A stretch of 64,000 nt of DNA from Gracilibacillus dipsosauri (GTDB lineage: Bacteria; Bacillota; Bacilli; Bacillales; Amphibacillaceae), in the NCBI RefSeq assembly GCF_003176895.1, contig NZ_QGTD01000008.1, positions 744,001 through 808,000 on the forward strand. Direction: 5' to 3'. How positions within the stretch are numbered: the stretch's first letter is position 1; each line of letters starts with the position of its first letter. Position numbers and translations under genes: made by a program. This document shows, in pieces, positions 1-9,841 of the stretch. The notes beneath the pieces were generated by a model. It was not told the DNA's origin, ran no database searches, and saw only the letters and a list, made by a program, of their open reading frames with translations.

Positions 1-1486
1 ACGCTACATAGCCTCGTCTCTGAATGGTGTCCAGTGTAGGGGCATAGGTTGAAGGTCGTCCAATTCCCTTTTCCTCCATTGTCTTAACAAGTCTCGCCTC
101 TGTATATCTCGGAGGAGGTTGAGTAAAATGCTGACTAGGTTCCATTTTTTCCGATTTTACTTTAATTCCTTCTTCTATTTCTGGTAGCCACTTCTCTTGT
201 TTATTTTCCTGATCATCACTACCCTCAATATAAACCTTCATAAAGCCTTTAAATTTAACTTTCGATCCTGTAGCACGAAATTCTATTCCTTCATTTAGCA
301 AATGAACAGTCATTGTATCCATAACAGCAGGGGCCATTTGACTAGCAATAAATCGTTCCCAAATTAGTTTGTACAGTTTAAGCTGATCTCCTGATAGTAC
401 ATTTTTTAATGACTGTGGATCACGAAAGCTATTTGTCGGTCGAATTGCCTCGTGCGCATCCTGTACGCCTTCACTTTTCTTAGCTTGTTTGTTAGAGCCT
501 ATATAGGATTTCCCATACTTTTGATCAACAAAATCTCTCGCTTGGTTTTGTGCAGTGGTTGAGATTCTCGTAGAATCGGTACGCATATAGGTAATAAGTC
601 CGGTGATTCCACCTTCTTTTTTACCCAAATCTATTCCTTCATACAATTGCTGTGCAATCATCATTGTTTTTCGAGCTCTGAAATTCAATTTTCTAGCTGC
701 TTCCTGTTGAAGGGAGGATGTAGTAAATGCTGGTGAAGGATTTCGTCTTCTTTCTTTTTTATTAACTTTATCTACTAAAAAGTAGTCACCCTTCAATTTT
801 GCTAAAATTTTATCTACATCTTCTTTTGTTTTTAATTCTACTTTTTTCCCATTAGAACCATAGAAATTGCCTTCAAATTGTTGGCCATCCTTAGAAAAGA
901 GAGACTGGATACTCCAATATTCCTCCGGCTTGAAATTCTTTATTTCATTTTCTCGGTCGATAATCATCTTAACAGCAACTGATTGCACTCTTCCTGCACT
1001 AAGCCCTTTTTTGACCTTTTGCCATAATAGCGGGCTGATATTGTAACCAACTAAACGATCTAATATTCTTCTGGCTTGTTGTGCATCGACTAGATCCATA
1101 TTAATTTTTCTCGGATGCTTAAAGGAATCTTTAACTGCATCCTTAGTAATTTCATTAAACACCACTCGGCAATCTGAATGTATATCAATGTCTAAGCTAT
1201 GAGCTAAATGCCATGCAATAGCTTCTCCCTCGCGGTCGGGGTCGGCTGCTAGAAAAACTTTATCTGCTTTTTTGGCAGCTGTTTTTAGTTCTTTTAAAAC
1301 CGGACCTTTTCCTCTAATTGTAATATACTTTGGTTCAAAATTGTTTTCGACATCTACCCCTGTTTGACTTTTAGGTAAATCTCGAATGTGCCCCATCGAT
1401 GCTTTTACTTTATATCTTTTACCTAAATATCTTTCAATTGTTTTAGCTTTAGCAGGTGATTCGACGATTACTAGATATTGTGCCAT
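1..1486 (-). CDS. topA: DNA topoisomerase I (N-terminal ~495 residues; 3' end outside window)
   Basis: Type IA topoisomerase that relaxes negative supercoils. The reading frame opens at ATG 1486 behind a GGGAGGG Shine-Dalgarno sequence and stays open to the window edge, so only the N-terminal part is present. The start [20 protein letters not shown] is the Toprim opening with its catalytic Glu. A stretch reading [14 protein letters not shown] carries the active-site tyrosine at about residue 300, where the family has it. The [10 protein letters not shown] motif of the Toprim fold reads from about 1240-1200. It lies downstream of dprA, as in B. subtilis. The C-terminal zinc-finger region cannot be judged. 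Confidence 0.96.
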   Translation of the reverse strand, partial: MAQYLVIVESPAKAKTIERYLGKRYKVKASMGHIRDLPKSQTGVDVENNFEPKYITIRGKGPVLKELKTAAKKADKVFLAADPDREGEAIAWHLAHSLDIDIHSDCRVVFNEITKDAVKDSFKHPRKINMDLVDAQQARRILDRLVGYNISPLLWQKVKKGLSAGRVQSVAVKMIIDRENEIKNFKPEEYWSIQSLFSKDGQQFEGNFYGSNGKKVELKTKEDVDKILAKLKGDYFLVDKVNKKERRRNPSPAFTTSSLQQEAARKLNFRARKTMMIAQQLYEGIDLGKKEGGITGLITYMRTDSTRISTTAQNQARDFVDQKYGKSYIGSNKQAKKSEGVQDAHEAIRPTNSFRDPQSLKNVLSGDQLKLYKLIWERFIASQMAPAVMDTMTVHLLNEGIEFRATGSKVKFKGFMKVYIEGSDDQENKQEKWLPEIEEGIKVKSEKMEPSQHFTQPPPRYTEARLVKTMEEKGIGRPSTYAPTLDTIQRRGYVA

Positions 1487-1593
1487 AAATTCTAACCCTC
1501 CCAAGAGGTTACTTCCTATTAAATAGTACATTATCGAAATTTCAAATTTTATTCAACTATTTCTCTTTTAATGAATAAGATAAATCTTCCCTA

Positions 1594-1622
1594 TTATTAA
1601 ATACTTTTGTATGATTTGTCAA
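1594..1622 (-). promoter_or_regulatory. sigma-A-type promoter for topA
   Basis: On the minus strand TTGACA (1622-1617) is followed after 17 bases by TAATAA (1599-1594), or after 18 bases by AATAAT. It lies about 110 bases upstream of the topA start, in a 227-base gap between dprA and topA. The -35 box is perfect; the -10 is moderate. Confidence 0.55.
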
Positions 1623-1713
1623 ATAATGAATAAAAAATATCCTTCAGTAATTAAATGTAAAAAAACTCCTTTTATTTAGTCATTTACCCATTTAGCTACC
1701 GCTTAGATACTAG

Positions 1714-2631
1714 TTAAGATTGTGGTGAATGGTTTAATATTTCGATCCATTTAACTTTTTGATCATGCCATTCCTCGATTATTTCTTGTCCTGTAAGCAC
1801 TGATTTTGCACCGTCCTTGATTAATTGATTACACCCTCTGCTAGTTGGGCATAAAACAGAACCAGGTACTGCAAAAACTTCTCTCCCTTGTTCTAATGCT
1901 TGGTCAACAGTTATCAATGAACCACTCTTTTCTTTTGCTTCTATCACTAAAGTACCAAACGTTAATCCACTTATGATGCGATTTCTTTCGGGAAAATGGT
2001 ATTTTTGAGGTGTTTTATATGGAGGATATTCAGAAATGACGAGATTATGCCTGGATAGGTTTTGATACATTTCCACATGCTGTTTAGGATAGACATGACG
2101 GAAACCACTACCAAGCACCGCAATTGTAGGAGAATCGTATTTCATGGCTAATTCATGCACATAACCATCAATACCAAGGGCCATTCCGCTTACCAATAGC
2201 CATTTTTCATTAATTAAAGGCTTCAATAATGTTTGCATAATGGTTTTTGCAGCATCAGAGGGATAGCGTGTACCTACAATACTGATATTCGGTTGATGTG
2301 TCAATATATCTATATTTCCTTTTAAGTATAAGCTAAGAGGAGGATCTGGGATAAAGCGGAGCTGTGGTGGATAATTCTTATCAAAAATGGTAATAGCTTG
2401 ATATTGTTGTAGGTCTTGTAGAATTTCTTTTTGTAACGAGGTCTGATGTAATCCTTGATAAAGTGCTTCTGCTCTTTGCGGATCTACACGAAGGATATCT
2501 CGCAAATCTTTCAAATTGTAATCATATATGTTTTGAAGTTGAGGGTCTGACTTTAACAGTTTCCAAATAATTGGTCTCGTAACCCCTCTAATTTGTTTTA
2601 AATGTAGGAGTCTTAAGCTTTTTTTATCCAT
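1714..2631 (-). CDS. dprA: DNA processing protein DprA (Smf)
   Basis: 305 residues, the usual length of Bacillus DprA. The family protein loads RecA on incoming single-stranded DNA during transformation. The Rossmann-like core is clear: SIVGTRYPSDAAK, then LVSGMALGIDGYVHELAM, VLGSGFRHVYP and the SEYPP...FPERNRIISGL segment. An N-terminal helix-hairpin-helix-like region occupies about residues 1-60. It starts at ATG 2631 behind AAGGAC, between sucD and topA, the normal place in Bacillaceae. Presence of dprA does not by itself show competence, because non-competent relatives also keep it. Confidence 0.95.
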   Translation of the reverse strand: MDKKSLRLLHLKQIRGVTRPIIWKLLKSDPQLQNIYDYNLKDLRDILRVDPQRAEALYQGLHQTSLQKEILQDLQQYQAITIFDKNYPPQLRFIPDPPLSLYLKGNIDILTHQPNISIVGTRYPSDAAKTIMQTLLKPLINEKWLLVSGMALGIDGYVHELAMKYDSPTIAVLGSGFRHVYPKQHVEMYQNLSRHNLVISEYPPYKTPQKYHFPERNRIISGLTFGTLVIEAKEKSGSLITVDQALEQGREVFAVPGSVLCPTSRGCNQLIKDGAKSVLTGQEIIEEWHDQKVKWIEILNHSPQS

Positions 2632-2656
2632 CTATTCACGTCCTTTGATTTAAATA

Positions 2657-2686
2657 AGGAAGAGATAAGGGAAGCTATCTCTTCCT
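2657..2686 (-). terminator. intrinsic terminator after sucCD
   Basis: An 11-bp inverted repeat (AGGAAGAGATA / TATCTCTTCCT) lies just past the sucD stop. The following minus-strand tail TATTTAAAT is only moderately T-rich. It would separate sucCD from dprA. Confidence 0.6.
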
Positions 2687-2694
2687 AGTAAACA

Positions 2695-3597
2695 TTAATG
2701 TGTCTTACATTTGTCATAGAGTCCTTTTTCTTTGAGGACTTTAATGAGTGTTTCACCCATCACAGATGGTGTTTCTGCCACTTGGATACCACAGCTGTTC
2801 ATTACTTTAATTTTCTCTTCAGCGGTTCCTTTACCTCCAGAAATGATCGCACCTGCATGCCCCATTCGCTTACCTGGAGGTGCCGTACGTCCACCAATAA
2901 AGCCAACAACAGGTTTGGTCATATTAGCTTTTACCCATTCTGCTGCTTCTTCCTCCGCTGTTCCTCCAATTTCCCCAATCATCATAACCGCTTCTGTTTC
3001 GGGATCATCATTAAACGCCTTTAAAACATCAATAAAATCTGTTCCGTTTACAGGGTCCCCACCAATACCAACAGCTGTTGATTGGCCAAATCCTTCTTCT
3101 GATAATTGATGAACTGCTTCATACGTCAATGTTCCTGAACGGGAAACAACTCCGATATGACCTTTTTTGTGAATATACCCAGGCATAATACCTATTTTAC
3201 ATTCTTCTGGAGTAATAACACCAGGACAATTCGGACCTACTAATCTCGTTTTCTTTCCTTCCATATAGCGCTTAACTTTGACCATATCCATAACAGGAAT
3301 ATGCTCCGTAATACAAATAACCAAATCAAGTTCTGCATCTACTGCTTCCATGATAGCATCTGCTGCAAATGGCGCAGGCACGTAAATAACTGATGCATTC
3401 GCTCCTGTCTCTTTAACCGCATCTTCTACTGTATTGAATACAGGTACACCTTCTACTTCTTGCCCACCTTTTTTTGGTGTTACACCAGCGACAATTTTCG
3501 TTCCATATTCTAGCATTTGTTTAGTATGGAAAAGTGCAGTTGATCCAGTAATACCTTGAACAAGCACTTTTGTATCTTTGTTAATAAAAACACTCAT
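2695..3597 (-). CDS. sucD: Succinate-CoA ligase [ADP-forming], alpha subunit
   Basis: 300 residues, standard length. Together with SucC it interconverts succinyl-CoA and succinate with substrate-level phosphorylation in the TCA cycle. The N-terminal CoA-binding Rossmann domain ([19 protein letters not shown]) and the [17 protein letters not shown] segment with the phospho-accepting histidine are both intact. ATG 3597 follows AAGGAGG at 9 bases. It lies downstream of sucC in the same direction but 115 bases away, which is long for this pair. Confidence 0.98.
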   Translation of the reverse strand: MSVFINKDTKVLVQGITGSTALFHTKQMLEYGTKIVAGVTPKKGGQEVEGVPVFNTVEDAVKETGANASVIYVPAPFAADAIMEAVDAELDLVICITEHIPVMDMVKVKRYMEGKKTRLVGPNCPGVITPEECKIGIMPGYIHKKGHIGVVSRSGTLTYEAVHQLSEEGFGQSTAVGIGGDPVNGTDFIDVLKAFNDDPETEAVMMIGEIGGTAEEEAAEWVKANMTKPVVGFIGGRTAPPGKRMGHAGAIISGGKGTAEEKIKVMNSCGIQVAETPSVMGETLIKVLKEKGLYDKCKTH

Positions 3598-3712
3598 GTA
3601 ATGGTTCCTCCTTATTCACTTTCTAGGAATTTATAAAATTCTGGACTGTGATAACCTATAGAGCTATGAAGATCAGCACGCTCCTCTGCGCTTCTTCCTT
3701 AAAACAACTCTA

Positions 3713-4879
3713 TTAAGCTTGGTTTACTAATGAGACAATTTTTTCGGCACCATCAGCCATTGACTCTGCTGGTGTAATGTTTAAACCAGATTCAGCCAGA
3801 ATTTTCTTTCCAGCATCGACATTAGTACCCTCAAGACGGACAACGAGTGGAATCTTCAAGCCCACTTCTTTCGTAGCTTGGACTACCCCTTCTGCAATGA
3901 CATCACATTTCATAATACCACCGAAAATATTAACAAAAATGCCCTTTACATTTTTATCCGATAAGATAATCTTAAAGGCTTCTGTTACCTTTTCTGCTGT
4001 CGCACCGCCCCCAACATCTAAGAAGTTGGCTGGATCACCATTGTAGTGTTTGATAATATCCATTGTGGCCATGGCAAGTCCTGCTCCATTTACCATACAA
4101 CCAATATTTCCATCTAAAGCAATATAACTTAAGTCATATTTGGATGCTTCTATTTCTTTCTCATCCTCTTCTTCTAAATCGCGATATTCGACAATATCCT
4201 TTTGACGGAATAATGCATTATCATCAAAGTTTAATTTCGCATCTAGTGCTAATACTTCTCCATCACCAGTTGTCACTAATGGATTGATTTCTGCGATAGA
4301 ACAATCCTTCTCGATAAATACCTTGTATAATCCGAGCATAAATTTAACCGCTTTCGATAAATATTCTTCTGGAATATTGATATTAAAAGCAAGGCGTCTC
4401 GCTTGATATGGCATTAATCCAGTAACAGGATCGATCTCTTCTTTAAAAATTTTCTCAGGTGTTTCGGCAGCCACCTCTTCGATTTCTGTACCGCCTTCTT
4501 CTGAAGCCATCATCGTAACTCTTGAAGTAGCACGGTCTAATACTAAACCGATGTAATATTCTTTTCTAATATCACAGCCCTCTTCGATAAGTAAACGTTT
4601 TACTTCTTTACCTTCAGGACCTGTTTGATGTGTGACAAGTGTCTTGCCTAAAATTTCATCTGCATATGTACGAACTTCATCGATATTTTTCGCAACCTTC
4701 ACACCACCTGCTTTTCCTCTTCCCCCAGCATGAATTTGCGCTTTAACTACCGATACCTCTGTACCTAATTCTTTGGCAGCATCGACAGCTTCCTCTACTG
4801 TGAATGCTACTTTCCCATTCGGAACAGCCACTCCGTATTTACGCAGAATTTCTTTGCCTTGATACTCGTGAATATTCAT
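3713..4879 (-). CDS. sucC: Succinate-CoA ligase [ADP-forming], beta subunit
   Basis: 388 residues from the chosen start. It opens [17 protein letters not shown], the conserved beginning of the ATP-grasp domain. [10 protein letters not shown], the nucleotide-binding region and the C-terminal [14 protein letters not shown] segment are present. An upstream in-frame start exists, but it would place the GGGAGG ribosome-binding site inside the coding region; ATG 4879 lies 7 bases after that site and gives the usual family length. First gene of sucCD. Confidence 0.97.
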   Translation of the reverse strand: MNIHEYQGKEILRKYGVAVPNGKVAFTVEEAVDAAKELGTEVSVVKAQIHAGGRGKAGGVKVAKNIDEVRTYADEILGKTLVTHQTGPEGKEVKRLLIEEGCDIRKEYYIGLVLDRATSRVTMMASEEGGTEIEEVAAETPEKIFKEEIDPVTGLMPYQARRLAFNINIPEEYLSKAVKFMLGLYKVFIEKDCSIAEINPLVTTGDGEVLALDAKLNFDDNALFRQKDIVEYRDLEEEDEKEIEASKYDLSYIALDGNIGCMVNGAGLAMATMDIIKHYNGDPANFLDVGGGATAEKVTEAFKIILSDKNVKGIFVNIFGGIMKCDVIAEGVVQATKEVGLKIPLVVRLEGTNVDAGKKILAESGLNITPAESMADGAEKIVSLVNQA

Positions 4880-4914
4880 CTTCCATCCTCCCATCAATTA
4901 ATCACTGCATTCTC

Positions 4915-4944
4915 ATTGTATAAAAAAAGGACAGCAATTGTCTA
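4915..4944 (-). promoter_or_regulatory. probable promoter of sucCD
   Basis: TAGACA (4944-4939) is followed by overlapping -10 candidates TATACA (16-base spacer) and TACAAT (18-base spacer), about 40 bases before sucC. It lies in the 153-base gap after ylqH, which otherwise shows no gene. Confidence 0.5.
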
Positions 4945-5032
4945 CAAAATACTCTAAATAATATGAAACTTCATTTTATTTCAATCTTCCTTCTTTCCAT
5001 CTCATTTTTATAGTAAAGATTGGCCTGTGTAA

Positions 5033-5308
5033 CTATTTTGATTGTTGATCTATTTGATAAATATAGGCAAACACTTCTGCTACTGCTTGATATAACTCTT
5101 CTGGTATTGTCTCATTAATGTTCAATTCAGAAAGTAATTCGACTAAGGTAGGATCTGATTGAATTGGAATCTGATGCTTTAGGGCCTTTTCAAGTATATT
5201 TTCAGCAACATACCCTTTTCCAACAGCTGTAACCTTAGGTGCATTGTCTACATCACGATCAAATCGGAGTGCTGCTGCCTTAGCCTTTTGTTGCTTCTCC
5301 TTACTCAT
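5033..5308 (-). CDS. ylqH: FlhB C-terminal-like protein YlqH
   Basis: 91 residues, resembling only the cytoplasmic C-terminal domain of the flagellar export switch FlhB (FlhX-type proteins). ALRFDRD...APKVTAVGKGYVAENI aligns with the start of that domain, and the C-terminal half (PELYQAVAEVFAYIYQID) matches FlhB helices. The autocleavage motif NPTH of true FlhB is not present. It overlaps ylqG by 4 bases, so the two are translationally coupled. There are no membrane segments. The exact function is unknown even in B. subtilis. Confidence 0.85.
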   Translation of the reverse strand: MSKEKQQKAKAAALRFDRDVDNAPKVTAVGKGYVAENILEKALKHQIPIQSDPTLVELLSELNINETIPEELYQAVAEVFAYIYQIDQQSK

Positions 5309-7329
5309 ATGCGAAAGTCAATCCCTTCTGTACGTGTAGATTCTTTTATATAAGGTTGACGGGGTAATTTACCAATTTGTTGATCACTCATCTTTTTCCA
5401 AACAACAGAGGTAAGTTGATAGTTAAGTTCCTCCAACCTTTCTTCTAGCTGGGGTTTATACATAGATAAAAGAGGTGGAGCTAACTCTTTATCATTGTAG
5501 ACCGTAATATGGACGATTCTTTTTTGGATGGACATGGCAATCATCGTTTCCCCTAGTTGATTCAAATCAAGGTGAAATAGAATTCGGCAATATTCTGGAT
5601 CAATCTCATCACTCTCATTTTTTCGTTTTCCTGCGAATTGTAGCACTATGTCATTTGCAAGACCTAATTTCTCTGCGGGTATTTGTAGATTAAGCTCATA
5701 CATTTGATGATCATTTACCATCTGTAATTGTAATCCTGTTAATGTTTGTAATAATCTAGTCATTTTATCCCCGATACTGTCAGTGGAATGCTGCGAGAGT
5801 AGCAGAAGTGTTTGCTTCAAGGAAAGCGGTTCTATCTGTTGTCCTTTTTGTTTAAGTAGCTGTGCTTCATCCTGTATTCCACTTGTTTCTATAAAATGCT
5901 TTATTAATGTAATAAAATGGTTTTTAACAGATTGTGGATCATTCGGATTCATCTGATCGAGTCTCTGCAAAATCTCTCTTGCTACAAACATTTCATCTTG
6001 CGTCAATTGTTGCCCCATTACCTTTGTAAGTATTTGTATTGCACGTTGATCACTATTATTCAATGGCTGATTTTGATCCATCCATGACCGGATAAATTGG
6101 GCATCATCTGCTGATAATCCTTTCAATAATACAGAAAAAATAGAATGACTTGCTATTAATGATTTGATTGATCCAATCGGTAGATTATTCTCTAGAGCAT
6201 TCTCCAATCTACCTACTAATTGCCCGAAGCTCTGTTGTTGTTCTTGATGAATAAAAGGCTGGTTTGTCATTAATTGTTTGGCTGCCTCTTTTAATAATAA
6301 ATAGAAGGATGATTGGGATAGCTGTTGTAGTAAGCCTTTATCCTTTGTCGATAAATGCTGCATTGCTTGAAAATCGTGTTGCAGTAAGACTTCTAAAGCT
6401 TGGCGTTCTATTGGAAAATGAGAAGTTGTCATTATCCATTTTTGTAAGACTACCAAATCATCTGACGATAAATGATTCGTCAATTTTGCAAGCATTCCGC
6501 TATTTGATAACGACTTTTGGATTTGATCAGCAGATAGTAATGGATGCTGTAAATTCGATTGTTCGATTATTTGTAAAAATCGAGAAATTGGAATCTCCTT
6601 GGATAATCCTGCTTTTTTTAATAATGCATTAATCGTTTGGATGTTCATAGTCAAATAGTTTTTCGTATTACCTTCATTAGTCAACAGATTGTTACCGAGT
6701 ATTACTTGCAATTTATCGTATAATAAAGAAAAGTGCTTCTCATTCATGACAAGTGACTTCTGTTTCAACATTACTTCCAACATGTCATTCAATTCACTCA
6801 TTTGACTTCCTAATGATTGTGTTAGTATTTGCTGCAAACTTTTAAAAACTTCTTCTGTTAGTGGTAAGTCCTTCGCTAGCATAGTTAAAAGGATTTGTTG
6901 ATTTTGATTATTCCCACCTATTAACTCAATTAATTGAGCTAATTCCTTACCTGCTTTATTAGAGAAAGGTATCTGTTGTGCGACAATTTGTGCAAATAAG
7001 GAACGACTGTTTTTCGTTGAGGGTATTCCTAATTGCTGTAGTAAGCGATCTATACTACCGTCATTTTTTTGAGGTGTTTCGGTTATTTTTTTAATTCTTG
7101 TAACATCTCCAGCGGATATAACCTGAAAGAGATAACTTTTCTTCGCTGTCAAGGCTGTTTCTAATTGTGCTACTATTTCTTTTCCGTTCACTTGAATGGT
7201 AGCTTTTTGATTAGGGAAAAGCTCTAATACTTTTGCAGAAATCATTTGACCAGGCTTTAATGATGGTAATTGCTTTAAGGTGCTTGGTTTTGTTAATGAA
7301 AAAGGATTTGCAATATTTTGCAAACTCAT
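5305..7329 (-). CDS. ylqG: Large hypothetical protein YlqG (FliK-like C-terminal domain)
   Basis: 674 residues, Gln- and Leu-rich, with no signal peptide or membrane segment. The N-terminus (about residues 25-85) is a small beta-rich module with VLELFPNQKATIQVNGKEIV. The middle is helical and low in complexity. The last ~130 residues (ELNLQIPAEKLG...VWKKM) resemble the hook-length-control C-terminal domain of FliK. Its coupling to an FlhB-like gene supports that reading, since FliK acts on FlhB. It is longer than what I recall for B. subtilis YlqG (about 500 residues). ATG 7329 follows AGGAGG at 7 bases. Confidence 0.8.
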   Translation of the reverse strand: MSLQNIANPFSLTKPSTLKQLPSLKPGQMISAKVLELFPNQKATIQVNGKEIVAQLETALTAKKSYLFQVISAGDVTRIKKITETPQKNDGSIDRLLQQLGIPSTKNSRSLFAQIVAQQIPFSNKAGKELAQLIELIGGNNQNQQILLTMLAKDLPLTEEVFKSLQQILTQSLGSQMSELNDMLEVMLKQKSLVMNEKHFSLLYDKLQVILGNNLLTNEGNTKNYLTMNIQTINALLKKAGLSKEIPISRFLQIIEQSNLQHPLLSADQIQKSLSNSGMLAKLTNHLSSDDLVVLQKWIMTTSHFPIERQALEVLLQHDFQAMQHLSTKDKGLLQQLSQSSFYLLLKEAAKQLMTNQPFIHQEQQQSFGQLVGRLENALENNLPIGSIKSLIASHSIFSVLLKGLSADDAQFIRSWMDQNQPLNNSDQRAIQILTKVMGQQLTQDEMFVAREILQRLDQMNPNDPQSVKNHFITLIKHFIETSGIQDEAQLLKQKGQQIEPLSLKQTLLLLSQHSTDSIGDKMTRLLQTLTGLQLQMVNDHQMYELNLQIPAEKLGLANDIVLQFAGKRKNESDEIDPEYCRILFHLDLNQLGETMIAMSIQKRIVHITVYNDKELAPPLLSMYKPQLEERLEELNYQLTSVVWKKMSDQQIGKLPRQPYIKESTRTEGIDFRI

Positions 7330-7340
7330 AAATAACCCTC

Positions 7341-8105
7341 CTAAGTCAAAGATTTTAAAAAGCTTCTTCGATGGTGTTTAGTCAACCCATATTTCTTAAT
7401 TGCTTCTATATGAGCCCTTGTACCATACCCACTATTTTTATGAAAATCATAGTGTGGATGAGATAGATGAAGTTCTTCCATCAGGCGGTCACGCGTAACC
7501 TTTGCAACAATACTTGCTGCTGCAATAGAAATACTCTTTTGATCACCTTTTATAATGGAGTCACTCGGATAAGCTAGTCCTTCTAGTTGCATTGCATCAA
7601 TTAAGATATGTTCAATATCTTTGGATAATCCATTTAAAGCTAGTCTCATAGCTTTTTTGGTTGCTTGAAAGATATTTATTTGGTCAATCTCACTCGGTTC
7701 AATGATACCGATATTATAATCTAATGATTGTTCGATGATATGCTCGTAAAATTCCTCGCGTTTTTCTTTACTTAATTTTTTGGAATCATCAATTCCAATC
7801 AGTTGAAATTCTTTTGGTAAGATAACCGCTGCCGCCACAACTGGTCCAGCTAGAGGTCCCCTTCCTACTTCGTCTATTCCCACAATATGTAACTTGCCCT
7901 TTTCCCAGTGCTTTTTTTCGTAACTACTCATATGCTCAAAATGCCGTATAGCTTTAGCTATTTGGGCTTGCTTCCGATCATATTGTACAAGTAGCTTTTG
8001 TACACCCTTGCGATGATCCTGTCTAAATTCTTCTATAATTTCAGCACTACATTCACTGTTGAATAGATAGTCTTTGACTTTTTGGACTGTCCATTTTGTA
8101 TCCAA
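7341..8105 (-). CDS. rnhB: Ribonuclease HII
   Basis: Cuts RNA in RNA-DNA hybrids and at single ribonucleotides. The catalytic signature GIDEVGRGPLAGPVVAAAVIL is present with its Asp-Glu pair, followed by IGIDDSKKLS, ILIDAM and IIKGDQKSISIAAASIVAKVTRD. The open frame could be extended to 8165, but no ribosome-binding site lies there. I choose TTG 8105, which follows AGGTGGAGG and gives 254 residues starting MDTKWTVQKVKDYL, which aligns with the B. subtilis N-terminus and length (255). It is followed closely by ylqG. Confidence 0.93.
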   Translation of the reverse strand: MDTKWTVQKVKDYLFNSECSAEIIEEFRQDHRKGVQKLLVQYDRKQAQIAKAIRHFEHMSSYEKKHWEKGKLHIVGIDEVGRGPLAGPVVAAAVILPKEFQLIGIDDSKKLSKEKREEFYEHIIEQSLDYNIGIIEPSEIDQINIFQATKKAMRLALNGLSKDIEHILIDAMQLEGLAYPSDSIIKGDQKSISIAAASIVAKVTRDRLMEELHLSHPHYDFHKNSGYGTRAHIEAIKKYGLTKHHRRSFLKSLT

Positions 8106-8235
8106 ATCCTCCACCTCATTTTCTTTTATCACTGTATTAAACCGTAAGGCAAGGTTATCACTCAAGATTATTTAAAAAGTAACGAATGTTACACATCTTG
8201 ATAAGTCACCCTTTATATCGGCACTTTTTCATAAA

Positions 8236-8270
8236 AAATAAAGACATTCTTCTATAATGGAATGCCTTTA
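8236..8270 (-). terminator. intrinsic terminator after rbgA
   Basis: AAAGGCATTC pairs with GAATGTCTTT across a 10-base loop on the minus strand and is followed by ATTTTTTAT. The hairpin begins inside the rbgA stop region. Confidence 0.75.
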
Positions 8271-9119
8271 GTCATCTATATTTGGCTCTTCTAGTGTTAA
8301 ATTTCCTAGCTTTCCGTTTCTTAAATCCTGGATGATAACTTCTGCCGTTTTTTCGTAATTGACGAACCCTCCCGCTTCAAGGCATCCTCGTCTTGTTCCT
8401 ATCTGTTCGAATATTTCCGACATTTCTAATTGGTCTGATAATTGGTAGCGCTCCTCTATATTGGTTGGGTAATATTCCTTCATATATCGAATGATAAATG
8501 CAGCAATTTCCTGCATTGGCAGTAGCTGATCCTTAATGGTACCTATCGCCGCTAATCGGAGTCCAACAGATTCCTCTTCAAATTTCGGCCATAGTATTCC
8601 AGGTGTATCTAATAGTTCAAAGTCATTTTTCACTTTAATCCATTGTTGACTTTTCGTCACTCCTGGTCGGTCACCGGTTTTTGCTATCTTTTTGTTGGCA
8701 AGACGATTAATCAATGTCGATTTTCCTACATTTGGAATTCCTATAATCATTGCCCTTGCTGCCCTTGGTCTTACACCCTTTTTTTTCAAACGTTCCAACT
8801 TAGCCTGTCCTAATTTTTTTGCCGTTTCGACTATTGTTTGAATATCCTTACGATTATTCACATTAGCTGTCACCGCTGTTATAGTATGTGCTTGAAAATA
8901 CTGTAGCCATTGTTCCGTGATTTCTTGATCTGCTAAGTCTTTTTTCATTAACACTAACATTTTTGATTTATTGTTAAGAAGTTGTTGGAGCATAGGATTC
9001 TGTGACGAGTATGGTGCTCTAGCATCCACTAGCTCGATGACAAAATCCACAAGCTTTAATTTTTCCTGCACTTCTCTACGTGCTTTTGCCATATGGCCAG
9101 GAAACCATTGAATGGTCAT
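8268..9119 (-). CDS. rbgA: Ribosome biogenesis GTPase RbgA (YlqF)
   Basis: 283 residues. A circularly permuted GTPase needed for a late step of 50S assembly. It opens MTIQWFPGHMAKARREV as in B. subtilis. The permuted order is visible: G4-like LMKKDLAD near residue 60, then G1 GIPNVGKSTLINRL near 125, then G3 DTPGILWP near 175. The downstream domain carries the RRGCLEAGGFVNYEKT segment. Its neighbours are a signal peptidase gene and rnhB. Confidence 0.97.
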   Translation of the reverse strand: MTIQWFPGHMAKARREVQEKLKLVDFVIELVDARAPYSSQNPMLQQLLNNKSKMLVLMKKDLADQEITEQWLQYFQAHTITAVTANVNNRKDIQTIVETAKKLGQAKLERLKKKGVRPRAARAMIIGIPNVGKSTLINRLANKKIAKTGDRPGVTKSQQWIKVKNDFELLDTPGILWPKFEEESVGLRLAAIGTIKDQLLPMQEIAAFIIRYMKEYYPTNIEERYQLSDQLEMSEIFEQIGTRRGCLEAGGFVNYEKTAEVIIQDLRNGKLGNLTLEEPNIDD

Positions 9120-9152
9120 ATCATCACCTTATTTCTATATTGTCTCATATCA

Positions 9153-9713
9153 TTATTCTAATAAGCTAATCTTGTCAATAGGCCAATACGTTAATTTAGC
9201 AACTCCAACGATATCATCCATCGGAATATAACCTAATTGCCTACTATCTGTCGAGTTCGTACGATTGTCCCCAAGTACGAAAACATGTCCTTCAGGTACT
9301 ACTTCTTTATTTCCCTTTATGTCTTCCTCCAGTGAAAAATCAGTTGTATAAGTTGTATTTTCTTCTAATTGAGATTTTACCTCAGCTAGAAATGGTTCAT
9401 CCACTGGTTGGTCATTTACGTACAATTGATCATTTCTGTACTCAATTTTGTCACCAGGTAACCCAATGACTCGTTTAATATAATCCTTCTTCATGGTTGC
9501 ATGGAAGACCACGACATCAAATCGCTCAATCTGATTAAAGGTAACACTTAGTTTTTCTACAATTAATCGATCTCCATTTTCTAAAGTTGGTAACATCGAT
9601 GGCCCTTCTACAACGATTGGTACTGCTATAAACATTCGTACAAAAACAATGATGACTACAGCTACCAACAAAATCTTTATCCATTCGACCCAATCATTCT
9701 TTTTGGATGCCAT
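9153..9713 (-). CDS. Type I signal peptidase
   Basis: 186 residues. Removes signal peptides on the outer face of the membrane. One N-terminal membrane segment spans about residues 12-32 (IKILLVAVVIIVFVRMFIAV). Catalytic Ser39 is in EGPSMLPTL and Lys80 in DYIKRVIGLPGD. The family boxes D (VPEGHVFVLGDNRTNSTDSR) and E (GYIPMDDIVGVA) are present. B. subtilis has no signal peptidase gene between rplS and rbgA. Many other Bacillaceae do, as far as I recall. It is SipS/LepB-like, but the exact sip paralogue name cannot be set. Confidence 0.95.
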   Translation of the reverse strand: MASKKNDWVEWIKILLVAVVIIVFVRMFIAVPIVVEGPSMLPTLENGDRLIVEKLSVTFNQIERFDVVVFHATMKKDYIKRVIGLPGDKIEYRNDQLYVNDQPVDEPFLAEVKSQLEENTTYTTDFSLEEDIKGNKEVVPEGHVFVLGDNRTNSTDSRQLGYIPMDDIVGVAKLTYWPIDKISLLE

Positions 9714-9792
9714 ATAGGAAGTTCCTTTCTTAACAACTAAGTAGATTTAGTCTTTGATTGCATAATTACTTTATAAGGAAATAATTGTATAT

Positions 9793-9827
9793 AGAAGAAA
9801 AAGGAGCCTGACAATGCAAGCTCCTTT
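9793..9827 (-). terminator. intrinsic terminator after rplS
   Basis: AAAGGAGC pairs with GCTCCTTT across a 12-base loop and is followed by TTCTTCTA, directly after the rplS stop. Confidence 0.8.
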
Positions 9828-9841
9828 CACATTTTGTTACA

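Noticed and set aside
2732-3109. Two plus-strand open frames over sucD
   Set aside because: Both are complements of the highly conserved sucD gene.
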